A stretch of 64,000 nt of DNA from Streptomyces sp. MMBL 11-1 (lineage in GTDB: Bacteria; Actinomycetota; Actinomycetes; Streptomycetales; Streptomycetaceae): positions 1,612,001-1,676,000 of the forward strand of contig NZ_CP117709.1 in the NCBI RefSeq assembly GCF_028622875.1, written 5' to 3'. The position numbers and the translations under genes are program-made. Positions 16,208 to 25,120 of this stretch are shown here, piece after piece. The notes beneath the pieces were generated by a model. It ran no database searches. It was not told the origin of the DNA and saw nothing but the letters and a program-made list of their open reading frames with translations. Position 1 is the stretch's first letter. Every line of letters begins with the position of its first letter.

Positions 16208-16314
16208 CGCGGTCCTTCCTCTCCCTGCCGGTCCGTGGTGCCCGTGCCCGCCGGTCCGTGTCCGTGGTGTCCGAGTGCGCGCCGGTCCGTTGCGTCCAAT
16301 CAGCAGCGATCTTT

Positions 16315-16324
16315 GTCCATGGAC
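16315..16324. promoter_or_regulatory. Perfect 10-bp palindrome in the AraC/GH35 divergent promoter region
   Basis: GTCCATGGAC lies midway between the two divergent start codons, 87 bp before the galactosidase. It could be an operator, but AraC-type activators usually bind direct repeats, so the assignment is weak. Confidence 0.3.
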
Positions 16325-16410
16325 CGGGTGCGGCGCCAGAGGTGAAGGTGGTCGGACCGATCCACCCGAGGGCCGCCGGGTGCGGCCGAGCACAGGAGCG
16401 TACGAGCACC

Positions 16411-18294
16411 ATGACCGAGTTCACCGTGGGGGACGACTGCTTCCGGCTCGACGGGAAGCCGGTACGGCTGCTGTCGGGCGCCCTGCACTACTTCCGGGTG
16501 CACGAGGCGCAGTGGGAGCACCGGCTCGCGATGCTCGCCGCGATGGGGCTGAACTGCGTCGAGACGTACGTACCGTGGAATCTGCACGAGCCCCGGGAGG
16601 GCGAGGTCCGGGACGTGGGGGCGCTCGGCCGGTTCCTGGACGCGGCGGAGCGGGCGGGGCTGTGGGCGATCGTGCGGCCGGGCCCGTACATCTGCGCCGA
16701 GTGGGAGAACGGCGGCCTTCCGGTGTGGGTGACGGGCCGGTTCGGGCGGCGGGTGCGCACCCGGGACGCGGAGTACCGGGCGGTGGTGGAGCGGTGGTTC
16801 CGGGAGCTGCTGCCCCAGGTGGTGCGACGGCAGGTGTCCCGGGGCGGCCCGGTGATCCTCGTGCAGGCGGAGAACGAGTACGGGAGTTTCGGCAGCGACG
16901 CGGTGTATCTGGAGTGGCTGGCGGGGCTGTTGCGGCAGTGCGGGGTGACGGTTCCCCTGTTCACGTCGGACGGGCCGGAGGACCACATGCTGACCGGGGG
17001 TTCGGTGGCGGGGCTTCTCGCGACGGCGAACTTCGGTTCGGGGGCGCGGGAGGGTTTCGAGGTGCTGCGCCGGCACCGGCCGAGGGGCCCGCTGATGTGC
17101 ATGGAGTTCTGGTGCGGCTGGTTCGGCCACTGGGGGGCCGCGCCGGTGCTGCGGGATCCGGGGCAGGCCGCCGGGGCGTTGCGGGAGATCCTGGAGTGCG
17201 GGGCGTCGGTGAACATCTACATGGCGCACGGGGGGACGAACTTCGCCGGCTGGGCGGGGGCGAACCGGTCCGGCCCTCTGCAGGACGAGGCGTTCCAGCC
17301 GACGGTGACGTCGTACGACTACGACGCGCCGGTCGACGAGTACGGGCGGGCCACGGAGAAGTTCCGGCTGTTCCGGGAGGTCCTGGAGCCCTATGCCGAG
17401 GGGCCGTTGCCCGCGCTGCCGCCGGCGCCGGTCGGGCTCCCCGGGCCGGTGGGGGTGGAGCTGACGGAGTGGGCCGGGCTCGGGGACGTACTGGAGGCGC
17501 TGGGCGGTCCGGAGACGGAGTCGGGGGTGCCGCCGACGTTCGAGGAGCTGGGGGTGGACCGGGGGGTCGTGCGCTACCGGGTGGCGGTGCCGGGGCCGCG
17601 CCAGGCGTATCCGCTGGGCGCTTCGGGGTTGCGGGACCGGGCTGTGGTGTACGTGGACGGGGTCCGGGCCGGGGTGCTGACCGAGGAGTCGGGGGCGCTG
17701 CCGGAGCCGGTGGCGGGCCCGGCGGAGGTCGAGCTGTGGGTGGAGTCGCTGGGCCGGGTCAACTACGGGCCGCGCCTGGGCGAGCCGAAGGGCGTCACCG
17801 GCGGGGTGCTGCACGAGCGGCAGTATCTGCACGGGGTACGGGCCCGGGGGCTGCGGCTGGATGCGTTCGAGGGGGCGGACGCGGTCGCGGCGGTGCCGTT
17901 CGGTCCGGTGGAGGCCGCCGCCGGGGCGGGTGACGCGGGGCGGACGGGCCTGTTCCGGGGGACGTTCGCCATGGAGGGGGCCCCGGGCGCTTCAGACGCC
18001 TCCGGCACTTTCAACACATCCGGCACTTCCGGCACCTCCGGCGCTTCCGGCGTCGATCACGCCGGGCTCGAACTGCCGGGCTGGACGCGCGGGTTCGTCT
18101 GGGTGAACGGCTTCTGCCTGGGCCGGTACTGGTCGGTGGGCCCGCAGCGGACCCTGTACGTGCCGGGCCCGGTGCTCCGCGCCGGCGCCAACGAGGTGTG
18201 GGTGCTGGAGCTGGAGGACGCGGGCGAGCCGCGTGTGGAGCTGGGTCCGGGGGCGCCCGTCGATACGGACACCCCCGGGGTGGTTCAGCCGTGA
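16411..18294 (+). CDS. Beta-galactosidase, glycoside hydrolase family 35
   Basis: The 627-residue protein has the GH35 TIM barrel in the first about 340 residues: 'LLSGALHYFRVHEAQWEHRL', 'ETYVPWNLHEP', 'RPGPYICAEWENGGLPVW', the acid/base Glu in 'VQAENEYGSFG', and the nucleophile Glu in 'CMEFWCGWFGHWG'. Beta-sandwich domains follow, ending in the typical 'GFVWVNGFCLGRYWSVGPQ'. A Gly/Ser/Thr-rich linker ('TSGTSGTSGASG') interrupts the C-terminal part. No signal peptide is visible, so intracellular hydrolysis of imported beta-galactosides is likely. The ATG at 16411 has an AGGAG site. The divergent AraC gene is the likely regulator. Confidence 0.93.
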   Translation: MTEFTVGDDCFRLDGKPVRLLSGALHYFRVHEAQWEHRLAMLAAMGLNCVETYVPWNLHEPREGEVRDVGALGRFLDAAERAGLWAIVRPGPYICAEWENGGLPVWVTGRFGRRVRTRDAEYRAVVERWFRELLPQVVRRQVSRGGPVILVQAENEYGSFGSDAVYLEWLAGLLRQCGVTVPLFTSDGPEDHMLTGGSVAGLLATANFGSGAREGFEVLRRHRPRGPLMCMEFWCGWFGHWGAAPVLRDPGQAAGALREILECGASVNIYMAHGGTNFAGWAGANRSGPLQDEAFQPTVTSYDYDAPVDEYGRATEKFRLFREVLEPYAEGPLPALPPAPVGLPGPVGVELTEWAGLGDVLEALGGPETESGVPPTFEELGVDRGVVRYRVAVPGPRQAYPLGASGLRDRAVVYVDGVRAGVLTEESGALPEPVAGPAEVELWVESLGRVNYGPRLGEPKGVTGGVLHERQYLHGVRARGLRLDAFEGADAVAAVPFGPVEAAAGAGDAGRTGLFRGTFAMEGAPGASDASGTFNTSGTSGTSGASGVDHAGLELPGWTRGFVWVNGFCLGRYWSVGPQRTLYVPGPVLRAGANEVWVLELEDAGEPRVELGPGAPVDTDTPGVVQP

Positions 18295-18325
18295 TCACCG
18301 GGCGGGCGTACGGTGACCCGGTGCC

Positions 18326-18349
18326 GAGCCCGGACCGGGGTCCGGGCTC
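18326..18349. terminator. 10-bp hairpin between convergent GH35 and trypsin genes
   Basis: GAGCCCGGAC (18326-18335) pairs exactly with GTCCGGGCTC (18340-18349) across a 4-nt loop, in the 82-bp gap after the galactosidase stop and after the trypsin stop on the other strand. It is placed to act on both. Confidence 0.7.
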
Positions 18350-18376
18350 CGACCGGGGCCAGGGCCCGGATCGAGG

Positions 18377-19476
<1,100 letters not shown>

Positions 19477-20379
19477 GTGGCGAACGGCCCTCCGGGCGCA
19501 CCCGTCGTCCATGGCTTTCCACATCTGGACACGGTCCGTTCCGCCATCACCGCCCTCTACCGGCGGCTCTCCGCGGACGGCGTCCACGCCTATGCCACCA
19601 GCCTCCCGCCCGCCGACGCCGCGTTCACGGACCAGGACGATCTGCACCTGGGAGCCCAGCGGGTGGCGCGCTCCCTGGTCCAGCACCTCCACCTGCCCGA
19701 GGCCCGCATGATCGTCGGCTTCCGGGCGATGGAGCACGCGGCGAGCGTGGAACTCACCGCGGGCCCCGAGTACTTCATCGAGCTCAACGACCGCTTCCGC
19801 ACCCACCGCAGGGACGTCGGCGCGGCGCTCGCGCACGAGGTCACCCATGTACTGCTGCACCGGCTCGGCCTGGAGTTCCCCGGCACCCGCGCCAACGAGA
19901 TCCTGACCGACACCACGACGGCCTACCTCGGCGCGGGCTGGCTGCTGCTGGACGCGTTCCGACAGGACGCCACGTCCCGTCAGAAGCTCGGCTACCTCAC
20001 CCCGGAGGAGTTCGGATACGTCCTGGCCAAGCGGGCGTTCGCCTTCGGCGAGGATCCCTCCCCCTGGTTCACCAGCCCCCAGGCGTACACCGCGTACACC
20101 AAGGGGCGGGAGCGGGCGCTGCGCGATCTGCGCAGACCCCCGCTGACCGCCGCCGGCTGGGCGAGCCGCCGCCGCTACACCAAGGACCGGCGGTACGCCC
20201 AGGACCACCCCGGCACGAGCGCGGACCCGAACGTTCCCTACGCCTTCGAGACCGGCGACCCGCACCTGCGCGTCTCCTTCCCCTGCCCCACCTGCCATCA
20301 GCGCATCCGGGTCCCCGTCCGGGGCCGGTTCACCGCGCGCTGCGGGCTGTGCCGGACCGCCCTGGAATGCGACACCTGA
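19477..20379 (+). CDS. HExxH metalloprotease-like protein with C-terminal zinc ribbon
   Basis: The 300-residue protein of unknown role carries 'AALAHEVTHVLLHRLG' (an HExxH zinc site, about residues 127-131), followed about 18 residues later by 'NEILTDTTTAYLGAG', whose Glu and Asp could be further ligands as in gluzincin-type proteases. The C-terminal 40 residues form a zinc ribbon: 'CPTC' and 'CGLC' separated by about 20 residues. Between them lies a Tyr-, Arg- and Lys-rich linker. No signal peptide is seen. The GTG at 19477 follows a G-rich ribosome site; ATG 19462 is the alternative. It is the first gene before a co-directional ankyrin protein gene. Confidence 0.75.
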   Translation: MANGPPGAPVVHGFPHLDTVRSAITALYRRLSADGVHAYATSLPPADAAFTDQDDLHLGAQRVARSLVQHLHLPEARMIVGFRAMEHAASVELTAGPEYFIELNDRFRTHRRDVGAALAHEVTHVLLHRLGLEFPGTRANEILTDTTTAYLGAGWLLLDAFRQDATSRQKLGYLTPEEFGYVLAKRAFAFGEDPSPWFTSPQAYTAYTKGRERALRDLRRPPLTAAGWASRRRYTKDRRYAQDHPGTSADPNVPYAFETGDPHLRVSFPCPTCHQRIRVPVRGRFTARCGLCRTALECDT

Positions 20380-20409
20380 GCGCCGTTCCGGCCACCGTAG
20401 GATCGAAGC

Positions 20410-21168
20410 ATGACGAACGAGCCGATCAGGGACGAACTACTCCTGTTCGACGCGCTGTACGAGGACGAGAACGCGATCGTACGGGCGCTGCGCTCGGGCG
20501 CACCGGCCGAGTCGAGCGACGAGGAGGGCACGACGGCGCTCTACCTGGCGTCGGTGCAGGACCGCCTGGAGGCCGTGCGCCTGCTGCTCGCCGCGGGGGC
20601 CGACCCGAACCGGGCGAGCGGCCCCGGGGCGAGTGACCTGCCGCTGTGCGGGGCGGCGTGCGGCGGGCACACCGAGGTGGTGGAGGCGCTGCTGTCCGCC
20701 GGGGCACGGCCGGATCTGCGCGAGGAGTTCGGCTTCACCGCGCTGCGGTGGGCGGTCGGCCTGGGGCACGCCCCGACGGTGGAAGTGCTCCTCGCCCACG
20801 GCGCCGACCCGCTGCTGCCGGGGCCCCGGGGCGAGGCGATGCTGGTGCTGGCGGCGCAGCGCGGATCGGTGCGGACGGTACGGGCGCTGCTCGCGCACGG
20901 TGCGGGGGCAGCGGGTCAGGAGTCCGTGGTCGCCCTCGCACGGGCCGAGGCGCGGCGCATCGCCGCCCTCGATCCGGAACGGGAGTTGCGGCGGCTGCTG
21001 GAGGAGTCGTACGGCTCCGATATCGAGACGGTGACGCTCCGCGACCGCAGGGACGGCGAGGAGACGCTGGCGGTGGAGCTGCTCCGGGACGGGGTGCCGA
21101 CGGCCGGCGCGGACCAGCACACGGGGCACGGAGAGATCGCGGACCTCCTCGGCGGGCCGTCGTCGTAG
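20410..21168 (+). CDS. Ankyrin-repeat protein
   Basis: The 252-residue protein has four to five ankyrin units: 'EGTTALYLASVQDRLEAVRLLLAAGADPN', 'DLPLCGAACGGHTEVVEALLSAGARPD', 'FGFTALRWAVGLGHAPTVEVLLAHGADP' and 'GEAMLVLAAQRGSVRTVRALLAHGA'. These span about residues 35-175. A charged C-terminal segment follows. Ankyrin proteins bind other proteins; the partner is unknown. The ATG at 20410 lies 30 bases after the stop of the HExxH gene, so they may be one transcript. There is no signal peptide. Confidence 0.9.
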   Translation: MTNEPIRDELLLFDALYEDENAIVRALRSGAPAESSDEEGTTALYLASVQDRLEAVRLLLAAGADPNRASGPGASDLPLCGAACGGHTEVVEALLSAGARPDLREEFGFTALRWAVGLGHAPTVEVLLAHGADPLLPGPRGEAMLVLAAQRGSVRTVRALLAHGAGAAGQESVVALARAEARRIAALDPERELRRLLEESYGSDIETVTLRDRRDGEETLAVELLRDGVPTAGADQHTGHGEIADLLGGPSS

Positions 21169-21183
21169 TCGTCACCGGGGTCC

Positions 21184-21744
21184 TTACCGGCCTCGCTCCC
21201 ATGCCTCACGGGTGAGTACGTACTCGACCTCGCCGTGCTCGGAGCCCTCGATGGCCTCCGGCCAGTCCTCGGTGTACGCCCGCAGGAAGGTCAGCCCCGT
21301 CTTCTCCATCACGCGCCGGGATCCCGTGTTGACGGCCATGGTGTTGGCGGTGACCTGCTGGACCCCGAGGTCGGTGAACCCCTTGGCGACCAGGGCCCGC
21401 GCGCCCTCGGTGGCGTAACCGCGGCCCCAGGCGGCCCGGTTCAGCCGGTAGCCGAGCTCGACCACGGCGGGGTCGTGGTCGTCCAGCGGCCGGAGCTCGA
21501 ACCAGCCCAGAAAGGCTCCGGTGTCCTTCTCCCGCGCGGCCCAGAAGCCGCGGGTTCCGGTGCACGGGTGGTCGTGGAGCAGCCTCGGCAGGGTCCGCTC
21601 CCGGATGTCCTCGGGGCTCGTCGGCCGGCCGCCGTTGATGTACCGCATGACGGCGGGGTCGTTGTCGAGGGCGAGCAGGTCGGGGGCGTCGGCGTCCGTG
21701 ACCGGGTGCAGGACGAGCCGGTCGGTCTCCAGGAAGGTGCGCAT
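21184..21744 (-). CDS. GNAT-family N-acetyltransferase (RimJ/RimL type)
   Basis: The 186-residue protein starts 'MRTFLETDRLVLHPVTDADAPDLLALD', the typical RimJ-like opening. The acetyl-CoA pyrophosphate loop is in 'GYRLNRAAWGRGYATEGARALV' (about 105-126), and 'VNTGSRRVMEKTGLTFL' is the conserved late motif. The substrate is unknown: ribosomal-protein N-termini in RimJ/RimL, but small-molecule acceptors are common in this subgroup. It is convergent with the ankyrin gene. Confidence 0.88.
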   Translation of the reverse strand: MRTFLETDRLVLHPVTDADAPDLLALDNDPAVMRYINGGRPTSPEDIRERTLPRLLHDHPCTGTRGFWAAREKDTGAFLGWFELRPLDDHDPAVVELGYRLNRAAWGRGYATEGARALVAKGFTDLGVQQVTANTMAVNTGSRRVMEKTGLTFLRAYTEDWPEAIEGSEHGEVEYVLTREAWERGR

Positions 21745-21807
21745 CCGGCGATCCTCACAGCCGGCGGCGAGGCCACGCCACCCGATATCCGCGTCGCGGG
21801 CGTCAGC

Positions 21808-21866
21808 GATCCAGGGCCGGGCCGGGCCCGGACGCTCGGCCCTGGACCGGGTCCCGGCCCTGGATC
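21808..21866. terminator. 14-bp inverted repeat with long loop after the RNA helicase gene
   Basis: GATCCAGGGCCGGG (21808-21821) pairs exactly with CCCGGCCCTGGATC (21853-21866). The 31-nt loop can itself fold. It lies just past the helicase stop (21885) on the minus strand. Confidence 0.65.
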
Positions 21867-21884
21867 AGTGACCCCGGCCCCGCC

Positions 21885-23516
21885 CTACGCGGCCCGACGT
21901 CCCCGTGCCGGTGCCCCGGAGCGCCCCGTGCCGCGGGACTCGCCGCCCGACCGCGCCCCGCCGCCGGAGCGCGCAGCCCCGCCGCCGCCACCGGCGCCGG
22001 CGCCCGTACCGGCCCCGCGACGCCCACGTCCCCGGCTGCCGGACCGTACCGTGCCCCCGCCGGTGCCGGAACCGCCCGACCGGGTCCGCTGCTTCGGCGG
22101 CGTCGGCTGCGGTACCTCGATGACGATCGCGATGCCCGACGGCTCACGGGCCCCCGTGATCCGGCCCAGCTCCGCGTCGTTGGAGGTGACCCGTGTGGTG
22201 CGCGGCGCGATGCCGGCGTCCTGCATCAGCCGGGTCATCTCGCGCTTCTCCTCGGGCAGGACCAGCGTGACGACGCTGCCGGACTCCCCGGCGCGCGCCG
22301 TGCGCCCGCCGCGGTGGAGGTAGTCCTTGTGGTCGGTCGGCGGGTCCACGTTGACGACCAGGTCGAGGTCGTCGACGTGGATGCCGCGGGCCGCGACGTT
22401 CGTCGCGACGAGCGCGGTGACCTGCCCGTTCTTGAACTGGTCGAGCGTCCGGTTGCGCTGCGGCTGCGAGCGCCCGCCGTGCAGGGCGGCGGCCCGTACA
22501 CCGCTGGCGAGCAGCCGCTTGGCGAAGCGGTCGGCGGCACGCTTGGTGTCGACGAACATGATCACCCGGCCCTCGCGGGCGGCGATCTTCGTGGCGACGG
22601 CCTTCTTGTCGGTCTCGTCCAGGACGTGGAGCACGTGATGCTCCATCGTGGTCACCGCACCGGCGGACGGGTCCACGGAGTGCACGACGGGATCGGTGAG
22701 GAACATCTTCACGAGCCGGTCGATGTTCTTGTCGAGGGTCGCGGAGAACAGCATCCGCTGCCCGTCCGCCTCGACCTGCTTGAGCAGGGCGACGACCTGC
22801 GGCATGAAGCCCATGTCCGCCATCTGGTCGGCCTCGTCGAGGACGGTGATGGAGACCTCGTCCAGCCGGCAGTCGCCGCGCTCGATGAGGTCCTTCAGCC
22901 GGCCCGGGGTGGCGACGAGCACTTCGGCGCCGCGCCGCAGGGTGGCGGACTGCTTGGTGATCGACATGCCGCCGACGACGGTGGCGAGCCGCAGGTTCAC
23001 GGCGGTCGCGTACGGGGTCAGCGCGTCGGTGACCTGCTGGGCCAGCTCACGCGTGGGCACGAGGACCATGGCGAGCGGGGCGCGCGGCTCGCTGCGGCGG
23101 CCGGCGGTGCGGGCCAGCAGCGCCAGGCCGAAGGCGAGCGTCTTGCCGGAGCCGGTGCGCCCGCGGCCGAGGATGTCGCGGCCGGCCAGCGAGTTCGGGA
23201 GGGTCGCGCCCTGGATCGGGAACGGCTCGGTGACGCCCTGCGCGGCGAGCGTCTTCAGCAGCGCGGCGGGCATGTCCAGGTCGGCGAAGGCGTCGACGGC
23301 GGGCAGCGCGGGGGTCAGGGTCTCCGGCAGGGCGAACTCGCCCTGCGGCGGAGTGGCGCGGCGGCGGGCCGGGGGCTTGGAGCCGCCCTGGGCCCGGGAG
23401 CGGGGTGCGCCGCCCCGGCCGTTCGCGGGAGCCTGCGCGCCGGCGCCCTGGCCGCGGCCTCGGCCACGGGCCGGTCGCGAGCGGGGGGTGCGGTCCTGGC
23501 GTTCGGAGCTGGTCAT
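21885..23516 (-). CDS. DEAD-box ATP-dependent RNA helicase (RhlE-like)
   Basis: The 543-residue protein unwinds RNA with ATP. After a basic Arg/Gly/Pro-rich N-terminus of about 85 residues the core starts: Q motif 'FPIQGATLPNSLAGRDILG', motif I 'GRTGSGKTLAF', Ia 'VPTRELAQQV', motif II 'VLDEADQMADMGF', motif III 'FSATLD', then the second RecA domain with 'HGGRSQPQRNRTLDQF', 'ATNVAARGIHVDDLDLVVN' and 'HRGGRTARAGESG'. The tail is low-complexity Gly/Arg/Ala, typical of RNA-binding extensions. ATG 23516 has AGGAGGG upstream. It lies downstream of a cold-shock gene and is separated from it by a terminator hairpin; both fit RNA remodelling at low temperature. Confidence 0.95.
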   Translation of the reverse strand: MTSSERQDRTPRSRPARGRGRGQGAGAQAPANGRGGAPRSRAQGGSKPPARRRATPPQGEFALPETLTPALPAVDAFADLDMPAALLKTLAAQGVTEPFPIQGATLPNSLAGRDILGRGRTGSGKTLAFGLALLARTAGRRSEPRAPLAMVLVPTRELAQQVTDALTPYATAVNLRLATVVGGMSITKQSATLRRGAEVLVATPGRLKDLIERGDCRLDEVSITVLDEADQMADMGFMPQVVALLKQVEADGQRMLFSATLDKNIDRLVKMFLTDPVVHSVDPSAGAVTTMEHHVLHVLDETDKKAVATKIAAREGRVIMFVDTKRAADRFAKRLLASGVRAAALHGGRSQPQRNRTLDQFKNGQVTALVATNVAARGIHVDDLDLVVNVDPPTDHKDYLHRGGRTARAGESGSVVTLVLPEEKREMTRLMQDAGIAPRTTRVTSNDAELGRITGAREPSGIAIVIEVPQPTPPKQRTRSGGSGTGGGTVRSGSRGRGRRGAGTGAGAGGGGGAARSGGGARSGGESRGTGRSGAPARGRRAA

Positions 23517-23656
23517 ACGGAATTGCCCTCCTGGGGGATTCCTGGGCAACTGCCGAATGGGATTACTGCGATGTGCCGGCCCGGCCGTCCGGGTGCGCCC
23601 CCAGGATGTGCGCACAGAACGGGTTGTTGCGACGGGTTGTCGCTCGGACAGCACAA

Positions 23657-23691
23657 ACCGGGGCCCGCACCTTCACGGTGCGGGCCCCGGT
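23657..23691 (-). terminator. 15-bp perfect hairpin after the cold-shock gene
   Basis: ACCGGGGCCCGCACC (23657-23671) pairs exactly with 23677-23691 across a 5-nt loop. It lies 23 bp downstream of the cold-shock stop and about 140 bp before the helicase start, so it should limit read-through between the two co-directional genes. Confidence 0.85.
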
Positions 23692-23713
23692 CAGCGAGGT
23701 ACGCGTCCGGCAA

Positions 23714-23917
23714 TTAGGCCGGGACGATGTTCTCCGCCTGCGGGCCCTTCTGGCCCTGCGTGACGTCGAAGGAGACCTTCTGGCCCTCCTGGAGCTCACG
23801 GAAGCCCGAGGTGGCGATGTTGGAGTAGTGGGCGAAGACGTCGGCGCCGCCGCCGTCCTGCTCGATGAAGCCGAAGCCCTTTTCCGAGTTGAACCACTTC
23901 ACGGTTCCAGTAGCCAT
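23714..23917 (-). CDS. Cold-shock protein, CspA family
   Basis: The 67-residue single cold-shock domain binds single-stranded RNA and DNA. RNP1 is 'KGFGFIEQ' and RNP2 'VFAHYSNI', with '[12 protein letters not shown]' at the start and '[10 protein letters not shown]' at the end, as in actinobacterial Csp proteins. The ATG at 23917 has AGGAG five bases upstream. Its leader contains two hairpins and is the least G+C-rich stretch of this area. Such proteins act as RNA chaperones; some are expressed constitutively in Streptomyces. Confidence 0.97.
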   Translation of the reverse strand: MATGTVKWFNSEKGFGFIEQDGGGADVFAHYSNIATSGFRELQEGQKVSFDVTQGQKGPQAENIVPA

Positions 23918-23947
23918 GTCATTCTCCTAAAAGAGGTGCAGTGCCGA

Positions 23948-23968
23948 GAATCCGCACTTTACGGATTC
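23948..23968 (-). promoter_or_regulatory. Leader hairpin close to the cold-shock ribosome site
   Basis: GAATCCG (23948-23954) and CGGATTC (23962-23968) pair exactly across CACTTTA, ending about 30 nt before the cold-shock start codon on the minus strand. It is probably part of a structured 5' leader. Confidence 0.5.
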
Positions 23969-24016
23969 CAAGTCGCCGCATTGAGCCCCACCCGGAGAAA
24001 GCCGGAAAACAATAAA

Positions 24017-24045
24017 GCGCCTGAGGAAGCATTCCCGTCAGGCGC
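24017..24045 (-). terminator. Terminator-like hairpin with T-rich tail about 100 bp upstream of the cold-shock gene
   Basis: Read on the minus strand, an 8-bp perfect stem (24038-24045 with 24017-24024) is followed directly by TTTATTGTTTT. This is the only clear U-tract terminator in the first half of the window. It may end the TetR transcript, or be an attenuator if the cold-shock transcript starts further upstream. Confidence 0.65.
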
Positions 24046-24355
24046 ACATAAAGTTCATGGGTACCAAAACTGCAACGGGAAACACCTTAGCACGTCCTCT
24101 CCTCCGGTGGCGGGGCACGCCGCACCTCCCGAGGGAAAACTTTGCTGACCAGAGGGTGTACGAGCGGGGTCACCGAGGCCCGGGGCCGGGTTCTCGGAGC
24201 CGCTCGACGATGGGGCGTACGCGGTGGCGGGGGTCGGGATCCGGGTCATGTGACGGGGGTGCGTACCGCTTCGCCGATGTGGGCCTCGGCCATGGCTGCT
24301 GCTCCCCGGTGCGCTCGGGACGGACCGGTACCGGCTACCGGGTGCCGGGTGCCGA
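24046..24355. other. Gap between TetR and cold-shock genes
   Basis: Apart from the thiolase relic (24246-24293), the stretch has no frame with coding bias. Its left part (24046-24150) is markedly less G+C-rich and would hold any upstream promoter of the cold-shock gene. Confidence 0.4.
24246..24293 (-). pseudogene. Relict of a thiolase (acetyl-CoA acetyltransferase) gene, N-terminus only
   Basis: A 15-codon frame starting at ATG 24293 reads MAEAHIGEAVRTPVT then TGA. This is nearly the canonical opening of actinobacterial thiolases (MAEAYIV-EAVRTPVG). A ribosome site (GGGGAG) lies about 9 bases upstream. After the stop no frame resembles thiolase. It lies directly downstream of, and co-directional with, the TetR regulator, so a former regulator-thiolase operon probably lost its second gene by deletion. 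Confidence 0.55.
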
Positions 24356-24967
24356 CTACGTACGCAGGGCGATTCCGTCGAGCACCATCGAGAGGTACTG
24401 ACGGGCGATCTCCTCGGGGCTGTGGTGTCCGCCGGGCCGGTACCAGGAGGCCGCGACCCAGACGGTGTCGCGGACGAAGCGGTAGGTGAGGCGGACGTCG
24501 AGGTCGGCGCGGAAGGCGCCTTCGGCGACGCCGCGTTCCAGGGTGCCCAGCCAGGCCTTCTCGAACTTCGTCCGCGAGTCGACGAGGTAGGCGAAGCGCG
24601 GCTGGGTGGCGAGGTGCTTGGACTCCTTCTGATAGATCGCGACGGCGGGGCGGTGCCGGTCGATCTCCCGGAAGGACTCGGTGACCAGGGCCTCGATGGT
24701 CTCGCGGGGGCCGAGGCCGGCCTCCAGGACCGCGTCGTAGCCCTGCCAGAGCTCGTCGAGGAAGGTGGAGAGGATCTCGTCGATCATCGATTCCTTGGAA
24801 TCGAAGTGGTAGTAGAGGCTGCCCGCGAGCATCCCGGCCTCGTCCGCGATCCGGCGGACGGTGGTGGCGTTGTATCCGTGGGCGGCGAAGACCTCGGCGG
24901 CGGTGGCGAGCAGTTCACGGCGTCGCTCCGGCGTGGGGGTCACCTGGGGCTTCTTCTTGGTAGGCAC
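24356..24967 (-). CDS. TetR-family regulator, KstR2-like
   Basis: The 203-residue protein has an N-terminal TetR HTH ('LLATAAEVFAAHGYNATTVRRIADEAGMLAGSLYYHFDSKESM', residues about 20-62). The ligand domain resembles mycobacterial KstR2 over its length, for example 'VAIYQKESKHLATQPRFAYL' and 'VRLTYRFVRDTVWVAASWYRPGGHHS'. KstR2 controls degradation of the steroid C and D rings with a CoA-thioester ligand. Here no such catabolic genes are adjacent, only a thiolase relic downstream. It may still act on genes elsewhere. The ATG at 24967 gives a Lys-rich start (MPTKKKPQ). Confidence 0.9.
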   Translation of the reverse strand: MPTKKKPQVTPTPERRRELLATAAEVFAAHGYNATTVRRIADEAGMLAGSLYYHFDSKESMIDEILSTFLDELWQGYDAVLEAGLGPRETIEALVTESFREIDRHRPAVAIYQKESKHLATQPRFAYLVDSRTKFEKAWLGTLERGVAEGAFRADLDVRLTYRFVRDTVWVAASWYRPGGHHSPEEIARQYLSMVLDGIALRT

Positions 24968-25120
24968 CCGGCCATTGTCCGCCCGCGGCCCGTGTGTTCA
25001 CGCATGCCGGCTGCTGACGGGGACCACCTCCGAAGGCCTCCTTCGCGGTGAGTTCGGCGAGCAGCTCGGCGGAGGTGGCCTCGGCGAGGCGGGGTCGGTT
25101 CAGGGCACGTCGGCCGGCGT

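Noticed and set aside
25020..25110. Codon-biased minus-strand stretch (…EATSAELLAELTAKEAFG…) between TetR and the PNPOx gene
   Set aside because: No start, stop context or recognisable family; too short to separate from chance, though it might be a gene remnant.
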